Below are positions 36,107 through 47,044 of a stretch of 64,000 nucleotides of DNA, in pieces. This DNA comes from Paraburkholderia bonniea. GTDB taxonomy: Bacteria; Pseudomonadota; Gammaproteobacteria; Burkholderiales; Burkholderiaceae. The DNA lies in the NCBI RefSeq assembly GCF_009455625.1, contig NZ_QPEQ01000001.1, forward strand, positions 1,736,001-1,800,000, in the 5' to 3' direction. Position numbers and translations under genes: made by a program. The first letter of the stretch is position 1. Each line of letters opens with the position of its first letter. Below the pieces are notes generated by a model. The model saw only the letters and a list, made by a program, of their open reading frames with translations, was not told the origin of the DNA and ran no database searches.

Positions 36107-39100
36107 ATGGCCCATTTCTCGTGTTTTCCCGGTGCTTCGGCCCTTTCTGGTTTCCGTCAGGCCCGTCTGCTCGAAACGCTGTCCCAGATCGACGCCAGCA
36201 TTGTTGCCGTGCGCGGCCAGTACCTGCATCTGGTGCAGGCGCTGGCACCACTCACCGCTGAAGACAGCGCCCGGATTGAGGCGCTGTTGCATTACGGCGA
36301 TCCGTTTCCGGCTGATGCCGCGAGCGGGCGTGGCACTAGCGAAGTGGTGCTGGTCGTGCCGCGCTTCGGCACGCTCTCACCATGGGCGAGCAAGGCCACC
36401 GATATCGCTCATCATTGCGGCCTGGCCCAGGTTCGCCGCATCGAGCGCGGGATCGAATACACCGTGACCCTGAAGAGCGGCTTGCTGGGCGGCAAGAAAG
36501 TGTTGTCGGACACGGCGCGCGAAGCGGTGATGGCTGCGTTGCACGACCGCATGACCGAGAGCGTCGCGCCGTCGCGTGAACACGCGATGCATTTGTTCGA
36601 CGAGTTGCCCGCGCAACCGCTGCAAACCGTTGACGTACTGGGGCAGGGCCGTCAGGCGCTCGAAGCTGCCAATGCCGAACTGGGTCTCGCGCTGGCCAGC
36701 GACGAAATCGACTATCTGGTCGATGCCTTCACGACACTGGCCCGCAACCCGACCGATGTCGAGCTGATGATGTTCGCCCAGGCTAACAGCGAGCATTGCC
36801 GCCACAAGATTTTCAACGCGCAATGGCGCATCGACGGCGAGCCGCAAGATCTGTCGCTGTTCGCCATGATCCGCAACACCGAGAAGCTCAATCCACAGGG
36901 CACGATCGTCGCGTATTCGGACAACTCCGCGATCATGGAAGGGGCGCTGGCTGAGCGCTGGTTTCCGCGCCAGACGTCGGGCGCTGGCCCCGCTGAGCGC
37001 TATGGCCGTCATGTTGAGCTGACCCATACGCTGATGAAGGTCGAAACACACAATCACCCCACCGCAATCGCGCCATTTCCGGGCGCGGCGACTGGCGCGG
37101 GCGGCGAAATCCGCGACGAAGGCGCAACCGGCCGGGGCGCACGGCCCAAAGCGGGGCTGACCGGCTTCACCGTCTCCAGCCTGGCGTTGCCCGGCGCTCC
37201 TGAAGAGTGGGAGAACGCACGCGATACCGCCCAGCCGCTGGCCCAGCGCAGCCACTTTGGCGATGCGGCTGACGCGCCGTATGGCCGCCCGGAGCGCATT
37301 GCCTCACCGCTGCAAATCATGCTTGACGGCCCACTGGGCGGTGCTGCGTTCAATAACGAATTTGGCCGGCCCAACCTCGGCGGCTATTTCCGCACTTACG
37401 AACAGAACGTCGCGGGCCGCATGCGCGGCTATCACAAGCCGATCATGATCGCGGGTGGCATCGGCAATATTTCCGCTGGCCATACGCACAAGCAGGACCT
37501 GCCACCGGGCTCGCTACTGATTCAGATCGGTGGCCCTGGCATGAGGATTGGCATGGGCGGCAGCGCCGCCAGTTCGATGGCGACGGGCACGAATACCGCC
37601 GCGCTCGATTTCGATTCGGTGCAGCGCGGCAACCCTGAAATTGAACGGCGCGCGCAGGAAGTGATTAACGCGTGCTGGCAGCTAGGCGAGCGCAACCCGA
37701 TTCTGAGCATTCACGACGTGGGGGCGGGCGGTTTGTCGAATGCTTTCCCTGAACTGGTGGACGGTGCAGGCAAGGGCGCGCGCTTTGAGCTGCGCCAGAT
37801 TCAACTGGAAGAAAGCGGGCTCTCGCCGCGCGAGATCTGGTCGAACGAAGCGCAAGAGCGTTATGTGCTGGCCATCGCCCCCGCCGATCTGCCTGCTTTC
37901 GCCGCCATGTGCGAGCGTGAGCGCTGCCCGTTCGCGGTGATTGGCGTAAGCACCGCAGAACGTCAACTGCAACTGCTCGACACTGAGATCGCTGACGCTA
38001 GCGCGCCCCAGCCAGTTGATATGCCGATGGACGTACTGCTGGGCAAAGCGCCGCGCATGCAACGCGACGTCAAGCGCGAAACCACCACGCTGCAGCCGGT
38101 TGACGTGACCGGCCTGGTGCTGGCCGAGGTTGCGGCTAGTGTGCTGCGGCATCCCACGGTGGCGAGCAAGAGCTTCCTGATTACGATTGGCGACCGTTCG
38201 GTCGGTGGCACGACGGCCCGTGACCAGATGGTCGGACCTTGGCAAGTGCCGGTTGCCGACTGCGCGATCACCAACGCCGATTACGCCGGATTTGGCGGCG
38301 AAGCGATGACCATGGCTGAGCGCACGCCGCTAGCCGTGATTAATCCGGCGGCATCGGGCCGGATGGCCGTCGGCGAGGCCATCACGAACATCGCCGCCGC
38401 CCCCATTGCCGCGCTCGACAAGCTCAAGCTCTCAGCCAACTGGATGGCCGCTTGCGGCAGCCCGGGCGAAGACGCGGCGCTATACGACACCGTGCGCGCG
38501 ATTGGCATGGAGCTGTGCCCGGCGCTGGGGATTGGCATTCCGGTCGGCAAAGATTCGCTGTCGATGCGCACGCAATGGCAGGACGGGGGCGTCAGCAAAG
38601 AAGTGATCGCGCCCGTCTCGCTGATTATTTCCGCGTTCGCGCCAGTCACAGACGTGCGCCGCCACCTGACGCCGCAGTTGCGCCGCTCAAGCGAAGTCGG
38701 TGAAACCGTGCTGCTCGTGATTGATCTCGGGCGTGGCCAGAACCGTCTTGGCGGCAGCATTCTTGCGCAGGTCACGCAGCAAATCGGCGACACCACGCCG
38801 GATGTCGATCATCCGCAAGATTTGCAGCGCTTTTTCGCGGCGATCCAGCGCCTCAACCAGGAAGGCCATCTGCTGGCTTACCACGACCGCTCTGATGGCG
38901 GCTTGTGGGCGACGGTCTGCGAAATGGCTTTTGCTGGCCACACCGGGGTATCGCTCAACGTCGACATGCTGACGCTTGACCCTGGTCACGAATCCGATTA
39001 CGGCGATGCGAAAGACTGGGCCAAACAGACCAGCGGACGCCGCGAAGACCGCACCTTGCGCGCGCTCTTTGCCGAAGAACTCGGCGCGGTGATCCAGGTG

Positions 39101-40201
39101 CGCGCCAGCGAGCGCGACACGGTGTTCGGCATCTTGCGTGAATACGACCTGTCGGCTTGCTCGCATGTGATCGGCAAGCCAAACGAGCGCGACACGCTGG
39201 AGATTCACCGGGACGCAAAGAAGATCTACGACGCACCACGGCATGAACTGCAACGCGTGTGGAGTGAAGTGAGCTGGCGTATCGCGCGTTTGCGCGACAA
39301 CCCGGCCTGCGCTGATGCTGAATTCGATGCGTTGCTGGATCTTTCGGACCCGGGCCTTTCGCCTCATCTGAGCTTTGACCCGGCCGAAGACGTCGCCGCG
39401 CCATTTATTGGCAAAGGTGCGCGGCCACGCGTAGCGGTCTTGCGTGAGCAGGGCGTGAATTCGCATCTTGAAACCGCCTATGCGTTCGATCGCGCGGGTT
39501 TTGACGCGCACGACGTGCATATGAGCGATTTGCTGGCTGGGCGGGCGGATCTCGCTGATTTTGCTGGCGCGGTAGCCTGCGGCGGTTTTTCTTATGGCGA
39601 CGTGCTGGGCGCGGGCGAAGGCTGGGCCAAAACGATTCGCTTCAATGCCCGGCTGGCTGACATGTTCGCGGCGTTCTTTGCCCGTCAAGACACCTTTGCT
39701 CTAGGTATCTGCAATGGCTGCCAGATGATGAGCAGTCTCGCGTCGATGATTCCCGGCGCGCAGGCCTGGCCCAAATTCACGCGCAATCAGTCCGAGCAGT
39801 TTGAAGCGCGGTTTTCACTGGTCGAAGTGGCGGATTCACCGTCGCTCTTTTTCGCTGGCATGGAAGGCTCGCGCATTCCTGTAGCGATTGCTCACGGTGA
39901 AGGTTTTGCTGATTTCTCGCAGCAAGGGGATGCGAAGCGGGTGGCAGTGGCGCTGCGCTTTGTCGACCATCGCGGCCAGGCCACCGAGCAATATCCGTTT
40001 AATCCGAATGGCTCGCCCGAAGGCATGACCTCGGTCACCACGGCGGACGGTCGCTTCACGGTGCTGATGCCGCATATGGAGCGCGTGCACCGCACGGTCC
40101 AGATGAGCTGGCACCCGGATGACTGGCGTGACGCTGGGCAGGGCGGCGATGGCAGCCCCTGGATGCGGGTGTTTCAGAATGCGCGGCGCTGGCTGGGATA
40201 A
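36107..40201 (+). CDS. purL: Phosphoribosylformylglycinamidine synthase
   Basis: A 1,364-aa single-chain FGAR amidotransferase, step four of purine synthesis. The start is placed at ATG 36107 ([17 protein letters not shown]), because the upstream in-frame stretch covers the promoter. An N-terminal PurS-like domain is followed by two tandem ATP-binding synthase halves ([26 protein letters not shown]). The C-terminal class-I glutaminase has the nucleophile Cys in GICNGCQMM, and HGEGF and the final His/Glu region complete it. The Shine-Dalgarno is poor. Confidence 0.97.
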   Translation: MAHFSCFPGASALSGFRQARLLETLSQIDASIVAVRGQYLHLVQALAPLTAEDSARIEALLHYGDPFPADAASGRGTSEVVLVVPRFGTLSPWASKATDIAHHCGLAQVRRIERGIEYTVTLKSGLLGGKKVLSDTAREAVMAALHDRMTESVAPSREHAMHLFDELPAQPLQTVDVLGQGRQALEAANAELGLALASDEIDYLVDAFTTLARNPTDVELMMFAQANSEHCRHKIFNAQWRIDGEPQDLSLFAMIRNTEKLNPQGTIVAYSDNSAIMEGALAERWFPRQTSGAGPAERYGRHVELTHTLMKVETHNHPTAIAPFPGAATGAGGEIRDEGATGRGARPKAGLTGFTVSSLALPGAPEEWENARDTAQPLAQRSHFGDAADAPYGRPERIASPLQIMLDGPLGGAAFNNEFGRPNLGGYFRTYEQNVAGRMRGYHKPIMIAGGIGNISAGHTHKQDLPPGSLLIQIGGPGMRIGMGGSAASSMATGTNTAALDFDSVQRGNPEIERRAQEVINACWQLGERNPILSIHDVGAGGLSNAFPELVDGAGKGARFELRQIQLEESGLSPREIWSNEAQERYVLAIAPADLPAFAAMCERERCPFAVIGVSTAERQLQLLDTEIADASAPQPVDMPMDVLLGKAPRMQRDVKRETTTLQPVDVTGLVLAEVAASVLRHPTVASKSFLITIGDRSVGGTTARDQMVGPWQVPVADCAITNADYAGFGGEAMTMAERTPLAVINPAASGRMAVGEAITNIAAAPIAALDKLKLSANWMAACGSPGEDAALYDTVRAIGMELCPALGIGIPVGKDSLSMRTQWQDGGVSKEVIAPVSLIISAFAPVTDVRRHLTPQLRRSSEVGETVLLVIDLGRGQNRLGGSILAQVTQQIGDTTPDVDHPQDLQRFFAAIQRLNQEGHLLAYHDRSDGGLWATVCEMAFAGHTGVSLNVDMLTLDPGHESDYGDAKDWAKQTSGRREDRTLRALFAEELGAVIQVRASERDTVFGILREYDLSACSHVIGKPNERDTLEIHRDAKKIYDAPRHELQRVWSEVSWRIARLRDNPACADAEFDALLDLSDPGLSPHLSFDPAEDVAAPFIGKGARPRVAVLREQGVNSHLETAYAFDRAGFDAHDVHMSDLLAGRADLADFAGAVACGGFSYGDVLGAGEGWAKTIRFNARLADMFAAFFARQDTFALGICNGCQMMSSLASMIPGAQAWPKFTRNQSEQFEARFSLVEVADSPSLFFAGMEGSRIPVAIAHGEGFADFSQQGDAKRVAVALRFVDHRGQATEQYPFNPNGSPEGMTSVTTADGRFTVLMPHMERVHRTVQMSWHPDDWRDAGQGGDGSPWMRVFQNARRWLG

Positions 40202-40492
40202 GCGGGAGAAGGAGGGGATGGGGCCGTCATATTGTGGTGGCCTCCAGCCTCTTTGCAGTCACTATTTGCAGCCACTTGTGCAGCCTCTATGTGTGCCTCT
40301 ATATGCCGGCAAATTTCCTGAATACGGCCAAGTGCAATCAGGGCGTTGCAGGATCGTGATCCTCTTGCGGGATGGCACGGATAAGGCGCTACATGCGCTT
40401 GCATGCCTCGCATGTTTCAACGCCCCGCAAGCGCTCGACTGACCCGCTGGTGTCGCCTGCTGGGATGGGCCAGCAGAGACACCTCACAACAC
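40202..40492. other. Intergenic region after purL
   Basis: About 290 bp with no supported gene. One small palindrome, AGGATC-GT-GATCCT, lies at 40350-40363. Confidence 0.5.
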
Positions 40493-40537
40493 AATGCAAA
40501 TGGCCCCGTCAGTGTTGACGGGGCCATTTGCATTTTT
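40493..40537 (+). terminator. Strong terminator between purL and parvulin gene
   Basis: A 19-bp perfect stem, AATGCAAATGGCCCCGTCA (40493-40511) with its complement at 40516-40534, and a GTGT loop, followed by T-run to 40537. The T-run serves the plus strand, and there is no good U-run on the minus side. Confidence 0.85.
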
Positions 40538-40585
40538 GCCTGGTCAGGCACCGGACGCACTGTCCGGCTCCTGGCTTAAGCCTGC

Positions 40586-41365
40586 TTACTGGATCTTCGC
40601 TTTCTTGCGCAGATTCTCTTCAAACGCCTGCAGTTTTTCCTGCTGGATCTGCTGCACGATTTGCGCCCGGACCTGGGCCAGCGGCGGTGGCGGCACTGTC
40701 CTCGTATCGTCGACGCGAATGATGTGCCAGCCAAACTGGGTATGCACCGGTGTGTCGGTCATCTGGCCTTTTTTCAACTGGCTGGCAGCCGCAGCAAATT
40801 CTGGCACGTAGGCTTTTGGGTCGGACCAGTCGAGGTCGCCGCCATTCTTGCCTGATCCCGGGTCTTTCGAGAACGTTTTAGCCAGCGCTTCGAAACTCGC
40901 ACCTGCGCGGATTTTGGCGATCAGGTCTTTAGCTTGTTGCTCGTTATCGACCAGGATGTGGTGCAGGTGATACTCGGTGCCGCCCGCGTCTTTCACCATC
41001 GCGTCATAGCGCGCTTTGATCTCGGCGTCGGTTGGCTGAATTTCTTTCATCACGTTTTCAATCAGCGCGCGCAGCACTACGGTTTGTTGCGCCACGGCGA
41101 TCTGGGCTTTGATGTCCGGCTCGGCTGGCAGGCCACGGCGAATCGCTTCCTGCATCAGGATTTCGCGGTTGACCAGCTCTTCGCGTACCGCCAGTTGCAA
41201 CTGCGCGGTGTCCTGCTGCCCCTGGCGCACTAGCTGCGAGATCATCGCATCGGCACGCGCTTTCGGGATTGGCGTGCCATTGACTACGGCAATGTTCTGG
41301 GCCATGACGGGTGCGGCTGCACAGGCAGCCAGCAAGACCCACAGATGGGGTTTTTTGAAAATCAT
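40586..41365 (-). CDS. Periplasmic parvulin-type peptidyl-prolyl isomerase
   Basis: A 259-aa protein with signal peptide (HLWVLLAACAAAPVMA, cleavage near residue 22). A SurA-N-like helical region precedes one parvulin domain (about residues 130-225: EYHLHHILVDNEQQAKDLIAKI, GGDLDWSDPKAYVPEF, TQFGWHIIRVDD), then a C-terminal helix. The layout resembles Par27/PrsA-type folding helpers of betaproteobacteria. AGGAAAC precedes the ATG. It is the last gene of the msrB-yciB-bolA-parvulin cluster. Confidence 0.93.
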   Translation of the reverse strand: MIFKKPHLWVLLAACAAAPVMAQNIAVVNGTPIPKARADAMISQLVRQGQQDTAQLQLAVREELVNREILMQEAIRRGLPAEPDIKAQIAVAQQTVVLRALIENVMKEIQPTDAEIKARYDAMVKDAGGTEYHLHHILVDNEQQAKDLIAKIRAGASFEALAKTFSKDPGSGKNGGDLDWSDPKAYVPEFAAAASQLKKGQMTDTPVHTQFGWHIIRVDDTRTVPPPPLAQVRAQIVQQIQQEKLQAFEENLRKKAKIQ

Positions 41366-41376
41366 CGGGAAGTTTC

Positions 41377-41700
41377 CTAACGAGACGACGGAGGCAGTGA
41401 ATCGAATTCTTCGGGGGTATACGCCGTGATCGCAAGCGCATGGATGCCGTGTTGCATGGCCACGGCCAGCGCATCATACACGAGCCGGTGGCGCGCCACG
41501 CGGGCTTTTCCGGCAAATGCGGCGGCCACGATCGTGACACTGAAATGCCCGCCCGCAGAGGCTCCGGCATGGCCGGCATGCTTCGCGCTATCGTCGCGCA
41601 CGGTGAGCGACACCACGGGGGCGAGGGCCTGCCGGAGATGGCTGTCAATTAGTGCCATCCGCTCGCTGGCGCTGGCGTGCAAAAAGGGGTTATCGCTCAT
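41377..41700 (-). CDS. bolA: BolA family protein
   Basis: A 107-aa BolA/IbaG-type protein with the class II KH-like fold. The conserved signature is VARHRLVYDAL with the invariant His used, with monothiol glutaredoxins, to bind 2Fe-2S clusters. A His-containing loop (KHAGHAGASAGGHFSV) is present. It starts one base after the yciB stop, so translation is coupled. The role is iron-sulfur trafficking or stress morphology. Confidence 0.93.
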   Translation of the reverse strand: MSDNPFLHASASERMALIDSHLRQALAPVVSLTVRDDSAKHAGHAGASAGGHFSVTIVAAAFAGKARVARHRLVYDALAVAMQHGIHALAITAYTPEEFDSLPPSSR

Positions 41701-41701
41701 T

Positions 41702-42232
41702 TCATTGCTCTTTCAGATACTTCGCCAGCCACAGGCTCTGGCCAAGAATAAAGACGATCAGACAGCCGGTAGCGCCAAACAGCTTGAAATTGACCCAGGC
41801 GTCAGTCGAAAAGTTGTACGCCACCAGCAGGTTGGCGATGCCTAGCAAGACGAAGAACACGGCCCAGATCAGGTTCAACTGGCCCCAGACGCGGGCGGGC
41901 AGCGTGATCTGCTTGCCCATCATCGCCTGAATCAGGTTCTTGCCAAAAGCCAGTTGCGACACCAGCAGCGCGATCGAAAACGCCCAGTACAGGACCGTCG
42001 GCTTCCATTTGATAAAGGTGTCGTTGTGCAGCACGAGCGTTGCGCCGCCAAACACGACGACCACGCCCAGGCTGACCCACAGCATCGGATCGACCCGCCG
42101 GTGGCGCAAAGCCACCCATGCGATCTGCGCCAGCGTGGCCGCGATGGCAACCGCCGTCGCGGTATAGATGCCCCAAAGCTTGAAGGTGACGAAAAATAAA
42201 ATGATGGGGAACAGATCGAACAGAAATTTCAT
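41702..42232 (-). CDS. yciB: Inner membrane-spanning protein YciB
   Basis: A 176-aa protein with five hydrophobic helices and the IspA/YciB pattern ([57 protein letters not shown]). Linked in enterics to cell envelope and septation. It is directly upstream of bolA with a 1-bp gap. Confidence 0.94.
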   Translation of the reverse strand: MKFLFDLFPIILFFVTFKLWGIYTATAVAIAATLAQIAWVALRHRRVDPMLWVSLGVVVVFGGATLVLHNDTFIKWKPTVLYWAFSIALLVSQLAFGKNLIQAMMGKQITLPARVWGQLNLIWAVFFVLLGIANLLVAYNFSTDAWVNFKLFGATGCLIVFILGQSLWLAKYLKEQ

Positions 42233-42365
42233 GGTCGGCAGAGAGGTTCCGGTAAGCAGATGAGCGCGCGGTATTCACGATGAACGCCGCGTGCTGGCGG
42301 CGTTCGAGGTTGAATTCGGCTTGGGGCTTCGATTTGGGTTTCGAGGTTGGCTTCGCCTTGGGGCT

Positions 42366-42800
42366 TTATTTCGCGCCGAATTGTAGCGCAGCCGAATTGA
42401 TGCAGTAACGCAGGCCCGTGGGGGCTGGGCCGTCCTCAAATACGTGGCCCAGATGCGCGCCGCACTGCTTGCAGCGCACTTCGATGCGCAGCATGCCGTG
42501 CGTGCGGTCCGTGCGTTCTTCGATGACTTCGCCATTGAGTGGCTTGAAATAACTTGGCCAGCCGCAGCCCGCATCGAATTTCGTTGCTGATTCGAATAAC
42601 GGTGTGCCGCAGCACACGCAGTCGTAGACGCCGTGGTCCCAATGGTCCCAGTAGCGGCCGGTGAAGGGGCGCTCGGTCGCGGCATGGCGTGTGACCTCGT
42701 ACTCGATCTCCGACAACTGTTCGCGCCATGCGGCGTCGTCTTTGTCTTTCAAGTTGGGGATCGGGCCAGGCGTGGCCGTTATTTCGTCATCGAGGGGCAT
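42366..42800 (-). CDS. msrB: Peptide methionine (R)-S-oxide reductase MsrB
   Basis: A 144-aa cytoplasmic enzyme reducing methionine-R-sulfoxide. The zinc ligands are Cys61/Cys64 and Cys110/Cys113, the catalytic Cys133 is in RYCINSAAL, and a possible recycling Cys79 is in AGCGWPS. AGGACTCC precedes the ATG. 133 bp of T/G-rich imperfectly repeated sequence separate it from yciB. Confidence 0.97.
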   Translation of the reverse strand: MPLDDEITATPGPIPNLKDKDDAAWREQLSEIEYEVTRHAATERPFTGRYWDHWDHGVYDCVCCGTPLFESATKFDAGCGWPSYFKPLNGEVIEERTDRTHGMLRIEVRCKQCGAHLGHVFEDGPAPTGLRYCINSAALQFGAK

Positions 42801-42894
42801 GGTGGAGTCCTGTTGAGGGGCGAAGGAAAGCGTGAATGAAATATCTAGTGCAGACGGCTGAACTTGGCTGAGATGGCTGGGGCCAGCGGTGCTT

Positions 42895-44460
42895 TCACGA
42901 AGAACAACTGACTGTCAGCGTTGCCGCCCAGTCAGGTGGCAATGCGGCGTAGGCTTCCTGTCCGGGCTGTTCATCGAATGGGTGGCGCAGCACGGCGGCT
43001 AGCCGTTCCATTTCGCTGAAGTCTTGTTCTTCGGCTCGCAGGATGGCGTTTTGCGCCAGATGGTTGCGCAGCACATAGCGCGGATTGACCTGATTCATCG
43101 CGTTGGCACGGGCCGCGTCGTCGCGCGTTTCGCTGGCGAGGCGGGTGCGGTATTCGGTCAGCCAGGCATCGCACGCGGCCCGGTCGAGGAACAGGTCGCG
43201 CACGGGCGCATCGGCGCTGGCATCCGCTGGCGGACGTTTTGCCAGGCGCGCCAGATGGCGGAACGTCAGCGTGAAGTCCGCCCGGCTGGCTTGCATGATC
43301 TCGAACAGCCGCTCGACCAGCGCCGTATCGCCAGGTTGCGTGGTGGCGAGTCCGAGCTTGGCTTGTATCCGCGCCGCCAGCGCGGGGCCAAAACGGGTTT
43401 TGAAGGTTTCCAGTACGCGCTGCGCGTCTTCGATCACGCGCTCCTCGCGGCCGGTTTCCGGATATTGACGGCCGAATAACGGCAGCAGCGCCTGCGCCAG
43501 GCGAAAGAGGCTCCAGTACGCCGCTTGCGGTTGCTGCCGGTAAGCGTAGCGGCCCTGGGTATCGGAGTGGTTGCAGATAAAACCAGCGTCGAAGCCATCC
43601 ATGAAGCCGAACGGGCCGTAGTCGATGGTCAGTCCAAGCAGCGACAGGTTGTCGGTATTCATCACCCCATGGCAAAAGCCCACCGCCTGCCATTGCGCTA
43701 GCAGATCGGCGGTGGCTTCGACGACGGCTTGCAGTAGGGCCAGATACGGATCATCCGCTTGCGTGCAAGCGGGATAAAAACGCGCGATGACGTGATCGGC
43801 GAGGGCTTGCAGCTCAGTGGGAAGGTCATTGGCCGCGAAGTGTTCAAAGTGGCCAAAGCGCACGAAGCTCGGTGCGACCCGCGTGACTACCGCGGTGCTT
43901 TCCTGGGTTTCGCGCCAGACGGTTTGGTCAGAGCCGATCACACATAGCGCCCGGGTGGTTGGAATGCCCAGGTGGTGCATCGCTTCGGAACACAGATATT
44001 CGCGGATCGACGAGCGCAGCACCGCGCGGCCATCGCCCATACGGGAATAGGGCGTGCGTCCTGCGCCTTTGAGTTGCAGCTCGTAACGCTGGCCGTCGTG
44101 GCTGATTTCGCCCAGGTTCAAGGCCCGGCCGTCACCCAGTTGTCCAGCCCACACGCCAAACTGATGGCCGGAATACACCGAGGCATACGGCAGCGCTTCA
44201 GGCGGCCAGGCCCGCGTGGTGTTGCCACAGAAAAAATCGGCGAAACCAGGGTCTTGCGCGAGCGCTGGGTCGAAACCCAGCAGCGCGGCGGTTTGTGCTG
44301 AAAAACCAGCGGCATAGGGTGCTGGCAGTGGCGTCGCGGGCAGGCGGGTCAGGAAGGCGGGGCCTAGTTGGGCGAAGGCTTCTTCGCGGGTCTGGCTGAG
44401 CGCGGCCTGGACTTGCTCAATCGACTGCAACAGGCCGGTGCTGCGTGGAGAAAACGACAT
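42895..44460 (-). CDS. selO: Protein adenylyltransferase SelO (YdiU)
   Basis: A 521-aa pseudokinase-fold AMPylator, starting at ATG 44460 behind GAGGG. The longer open frame upstream is low-complexity and rejected. The nucleotide-binding region is [33 protein letters not shown]. Active-site Asp/Asn residues lie in [22 protein letters not shown]. The C-terminus VSCSS places Cys at the antepenultimate position, where eukaryotic SelO carries selenocysteine. The role is redox-linked protein AMPylation. Confidence 0.94.
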   Translation of the reverse strand: MSFSPRSTGLLQSIEQVQAALSQTREEAFAQLGPAFLTRLPATPLPAPYAAGFSAQTAALLGFDPALAQDPGFADFFCGNTTRAWPPEALPYASVYSGHQFGVWAGQLGDGRALNLGEISHDGQRYELQLKGAGRTPYSRMGDGRAVLRSSIREYLCSEAMHHLGIPTTRALCVIGSDQTVWRETQESTAVVTRVAPSFVRFGHFEHFAANDLPTELQALADHVIARFYPACTQADDPYLALLQAVVEATADLLAQWQAVGFCHGVMNTDNLSLLGLTIDYGPFGFMDGFDAGFICNHSDTQGRYAYRQQPQAAYWSLFRLAQALLPLFGRQYPETGREERVIEDAQRVLETFKTRFGPALAARIQAKLGLATTQPGDTALVERLFEIMQASRADFTLTFRHLARLAKRPPADASADAPVRDLFLDRAACDAWLTEYRTRLASETRDDAARANAMNQVNPRYVLRNHLAQNAILRAEEQDFSEMERLAAVLRHPFDEQPGQEAYAALPPDWAATLTVSCSS

Positions 44461-44714
44461 ATTGAGCACCCTCTGGAGAAGGCGACATTGTAAGTCGCTG
44501 TGCGTGGAGAGGGCGAAGTGGATGCGGCGAATGGCCGTGCTGAGTGGCCGTGTGGCCGTGCTGTCAGAGCGGCAAACACCCGCGTGGCTGTCATACCGCT
44601 CGGAGGCGTCTGGCGGGCGTGTCTCTAACTGGGGCTCCAAGCCCAGCCCAAACTCCAGCCCCAGATCAATCCCAGCCTGCGGTTCACGTCCACCGCTCAC
44701 GCCCACCGGCCACG

Positions 44715-44744
44715 CACAAAATTGAACGGGCGTGCGATTTTGTG
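44715..44744. promoter_or_regulatory. Operator-like inverted repeat CACAAAAT-N14-ATTTTGTG
   Basis: Perfect 8-bp arms at 44715-44722 and 44737-44744 overlap the -35 element and spacer of the promoter at 44722-44750. This placement fits a repressor such as a fatty-acid-responsive TetR or GntR protein. The regulator is unknown. Confidence 0.5.
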
Positions 44745-44750
44745 TATTCT
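44722..44750 (+). promoter_or_regulatory. Sigma-70 promoter of the fatty-acid oxidation unit
   Basis: TTGAAC (44722-44727), 17-bp spacer, TATTCT (44745-44750). It lies about 137 bp before the hydratase/dehydrogenase start. Confidence 0.65.
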
Positions 44751-44886
44751 GCCCGTTGCCCCATCACCCTTGACGGGCGCGGCCTTCGTACACGGCCTCC
44801 ACGCCTGGCACACAATACCGAACCGAATACCGGTGGCCCAAAGCTGAAACGCTGAAACGGCCCCACACCGGATGGAGACAAAAATC

Positions 44887-46992
44887 ATGGCAGTGGACTA
44901 CACGACCCGTGACGGGATTGCCGTCATCACGCTCAACCATCCCCCGGTCAACGGGCTCGGCCATGCTAGCCGCGCGGGCATCGTCGCCGGGCTCGACGCC
45001 GCGCAGGCTGATCCTGCCATCACCGCTATCGTGCTCACCGGCGCGGGCAAGGTTTTCTCCGGTGGCGCAGATATCACCGAATTCAACACCCCCAAGGCCA
45101 CTCAAGCTCCCACGCTCCCCAGTGTCATCAAAGCGGTAGAAACCAGCACCAAACCGGTGGTGGCCGCGATTCATGGTGTGGCCATGGGCGGTGGGCTGGA
45201 ACTGGCGCTCGGCGCGCACTACCGCCTCGCCGCGCACAACGCGCAAATTGCCTTGCCCGAGGTCAAGCTCGGCCTTCTGCCCGGTGCGGGCGGCACCCAG
45301 CGTTTGCCGCGCGCGATCGGCCTCGAAGCAGCGTTGAACATGATCGTCTCGGGCACCTCCGTGCCGGCCAGCAAGCTGGCCAATTCCGGCCTGTTCGATG
45401 AAGTGCTGGCTAGCGACCAGCCGGGGGAGGTGCTTGACGCCGCCTGCGCCTTCGCGCTGCGGGTAGGCTGTCAGGCGGGGCCGCATCCGATGGTGCGAGA
45501 GCGTCTGGTCGAGCATCCTGGCGCGGCGGGTTTTCTCCGCTTCGCACGTAACACGGTCGCGGCCACTGCGGTGCATTTCCCCGCTCCGCTGCAATGCATT
45601 GATGCCATCGAGGCGGGCGTGCTGCACGGCTTCGAGCGCGGCCTGGCCGCTGAACGCAAAGGCTTTCTCGCACTCGTGCAAACGCCCGAAAGCCGCGCGC
45701 TGCGCCATACGTTCTTCGCTGAACGAGCCGCGGCCAAACTGCCCGATGTGCCGTCCAGCACGCCGTTGCGTGAGCTGCGCCGGATCGCGGTGATCGGCGC
45801 GGGCACGATGGGCAGCGGCATCGCCATGACCTTCGCCAACGCCGGGTTTGCCGTGACGCTGCTGGAGCTGCAAGCCGAGGCGCTTGAGCGTGGCATGGCG
45901 AAGATTCGCACCACCTACGAAGCCAGTGTCAAAAAAGGCAAGCTGGATGCCAGCACGCTGGCGCAACGCAGCGCGCTGATTACCCCGACGCTGGCATGGG
46001 ACGACTTGCGCGATGCCGATCTCATCATTGAGGCCGTCTTTGAAGACCTGAGCGTCAAAGAGCAGGTTTTCCGCCAACTGGACGCGCTGGCCAAGCCCGG
46101 CGCGATTCTCGCGTCCAACACCTCGACGCTTGACCTAAACCAGATCGCGCAGTTCACCCGCCGTCCGCAGGACGTCGTGGGCATGCATTTCTTCAGCCCG
46201 GCCAATGTGATGAAGCTGCTCGAAGTGGTGCGCGGCGCGCAAACCGCGAACGATGTGCTGGCCACGGTAATGCACTGCGCCAGGCGCATCGGCAAGACGG
46301 CGGTGGTGTCGGGGGTATGCGATGGTTTTATCGGCAACCGGATGCTGGAGCCGTATCTGCGCCAGGCGTTTTTGCTGCTGGAAGAAGGCGCGCTGCCCGT
46401 CCAGGTCGATCGTGCCATCGAAGCCTTCGGCTTTGCCATGGGGCCGTTTCGCATGGGCGACCTGGCGGGCAACGACATCGGCTGGGCCATCCGCAAGCGT
46501 CGCGCCCAGGCCCATCCAGACGCGCCATCGTCAAAGATTGCAGACCGTCTGTGCGAGCTCGGCCGCTTCGGGCAAAAAACCAGCCGCGGCTGGTACGACT
46601 ATCAGCCGGGCGAGCGCCACGCGCGGCCAGCGGCGGAGGTCGAAGCGCTGATCGTCGCTTACTCGGCTGAGCACGGCATTGTCCGGCGCACGCTGTCAAA
46701 CGAAGAGATCGTCGAGCGTCTGGTGTACGCGCTGGTCAACGAGGGGGCGAAGATTCTGGCTGAAGGCATCGCCGCCAGAGCCTCTGATATCGACATGGTG
46801 TATCTGAGCGGCTATGGCTTTCCGCTGTGGCGCGGTGGCCCGATGCTGTATGCCGATACCGTCGGCCTGTATGACGTCGAACGGGCGATCCGCCGCTATG
46901 CGGCGCAGCCCAATGGCGATGCGTGGCAGATCGCGCCAGGGCTGGTTGAGCGCGCCGCGCAAGGGCGCGGTTTCAACGATGCCGCGCACTAA
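44887..46992 (+). CDS. Bifunctional enoyl-CoA hydratase / 3-hydroxyacyl-CoA dehydrogenase
   Basis: A 701-aa protein from ATG 44887, with GGAG 9 nt before it. ATG 44872 is too close to that site. The N-terminal crotonase domain (about 1-190) has GAGKVFSGGADI for the oxyanion hole and the Glu pair in VKLGLLPGAGGTQRLPR. The dehydrogenase domain follows with NAD motif VIGAGTMGSGIAMTFANAG, catalytic His in MHFFSPANVMKLLEVV, and two C-terminal helical domains. It performs two beta-oxidation steps (FadB/FadJ type). A thiolase gene lies 0.8 kb downstream. Confidence 0.95.
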   Translation: MAVDYTTRDGIAVITLNHPPVNGLGHASRAGIVAGLDAAQADPAITAIVLTGAGKVFSGGADITEFNTPKATQAPTLPSVIKAVETSTKPVVAAIHGVAMGGGLELALGAHYRLAAHNAQIALPEVKLGLLPGAGGTQRLPRAIGLEAALNMIVSGTSVPASKLANSGLFDEVLASDQPGEVLDAACAFALRVGCQAGPHPMVRERLVEHPGAAGFLRFARNTVAATAVHFPAPLQCIDAIEAGVLHGFERGLAAERKGFLALVQTPESRALRHTFFAERAAAKLPDVPSSTPLRELRRIAVIGAGTMGSGIAMTFANAGFAVTLLELQAEALERGMAKIRTTYEASVKKGKLDASTLAQRSALITPTLAWDDLRDADLIIEAVFEDLSVKEQVFRQLDALAKPGAILASNTSTLDLNQIAQFTRRPQDVVGMHFFSPANVMKLLEVVRGAQTANDVLATVMHCARRIGKTAVVSGVCDGFIGNRMLEPYLRQAFLLLEEGALPVQVDRAIEAFGFAMGPFRMGDLAGNDIGWAIRKRRAQAHPDAPSSKIADRLCELGRFGQKTSRGWYDYQPGERHARPAAEVEALIVAYSAEHGIVRRTLSNEEIVERLVYALVNEGAKILAEGIAARASDIDMVYLSGYGFPLWRGGPMLYADTVGLYDVERAIRRYAAQPNGDAWQIAPGLVERAAQGRGFNDAAH

Positions 46993-47044
46993 GCCGTTGC
47001 CCACTAAGCCATTACCTCCCGTGCTGCAATCAGCAGACACCGCC

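Noticed and set aside
38687..39688. Long open frame antisense to purL
   Set aside because: Mirror of strongly conserved PurL coding sequence. Composition typical of antisense frames in high-GC DNA.
44764..46077. Long open frame antisense to the hydratase/dehydrogenase gene (437 codons, minus strand)
   Set aside because: The sense strand encodes a clear two-domain enzyme. The antisense frame is a GC-bias shadow rich in His/Arg with no domain.
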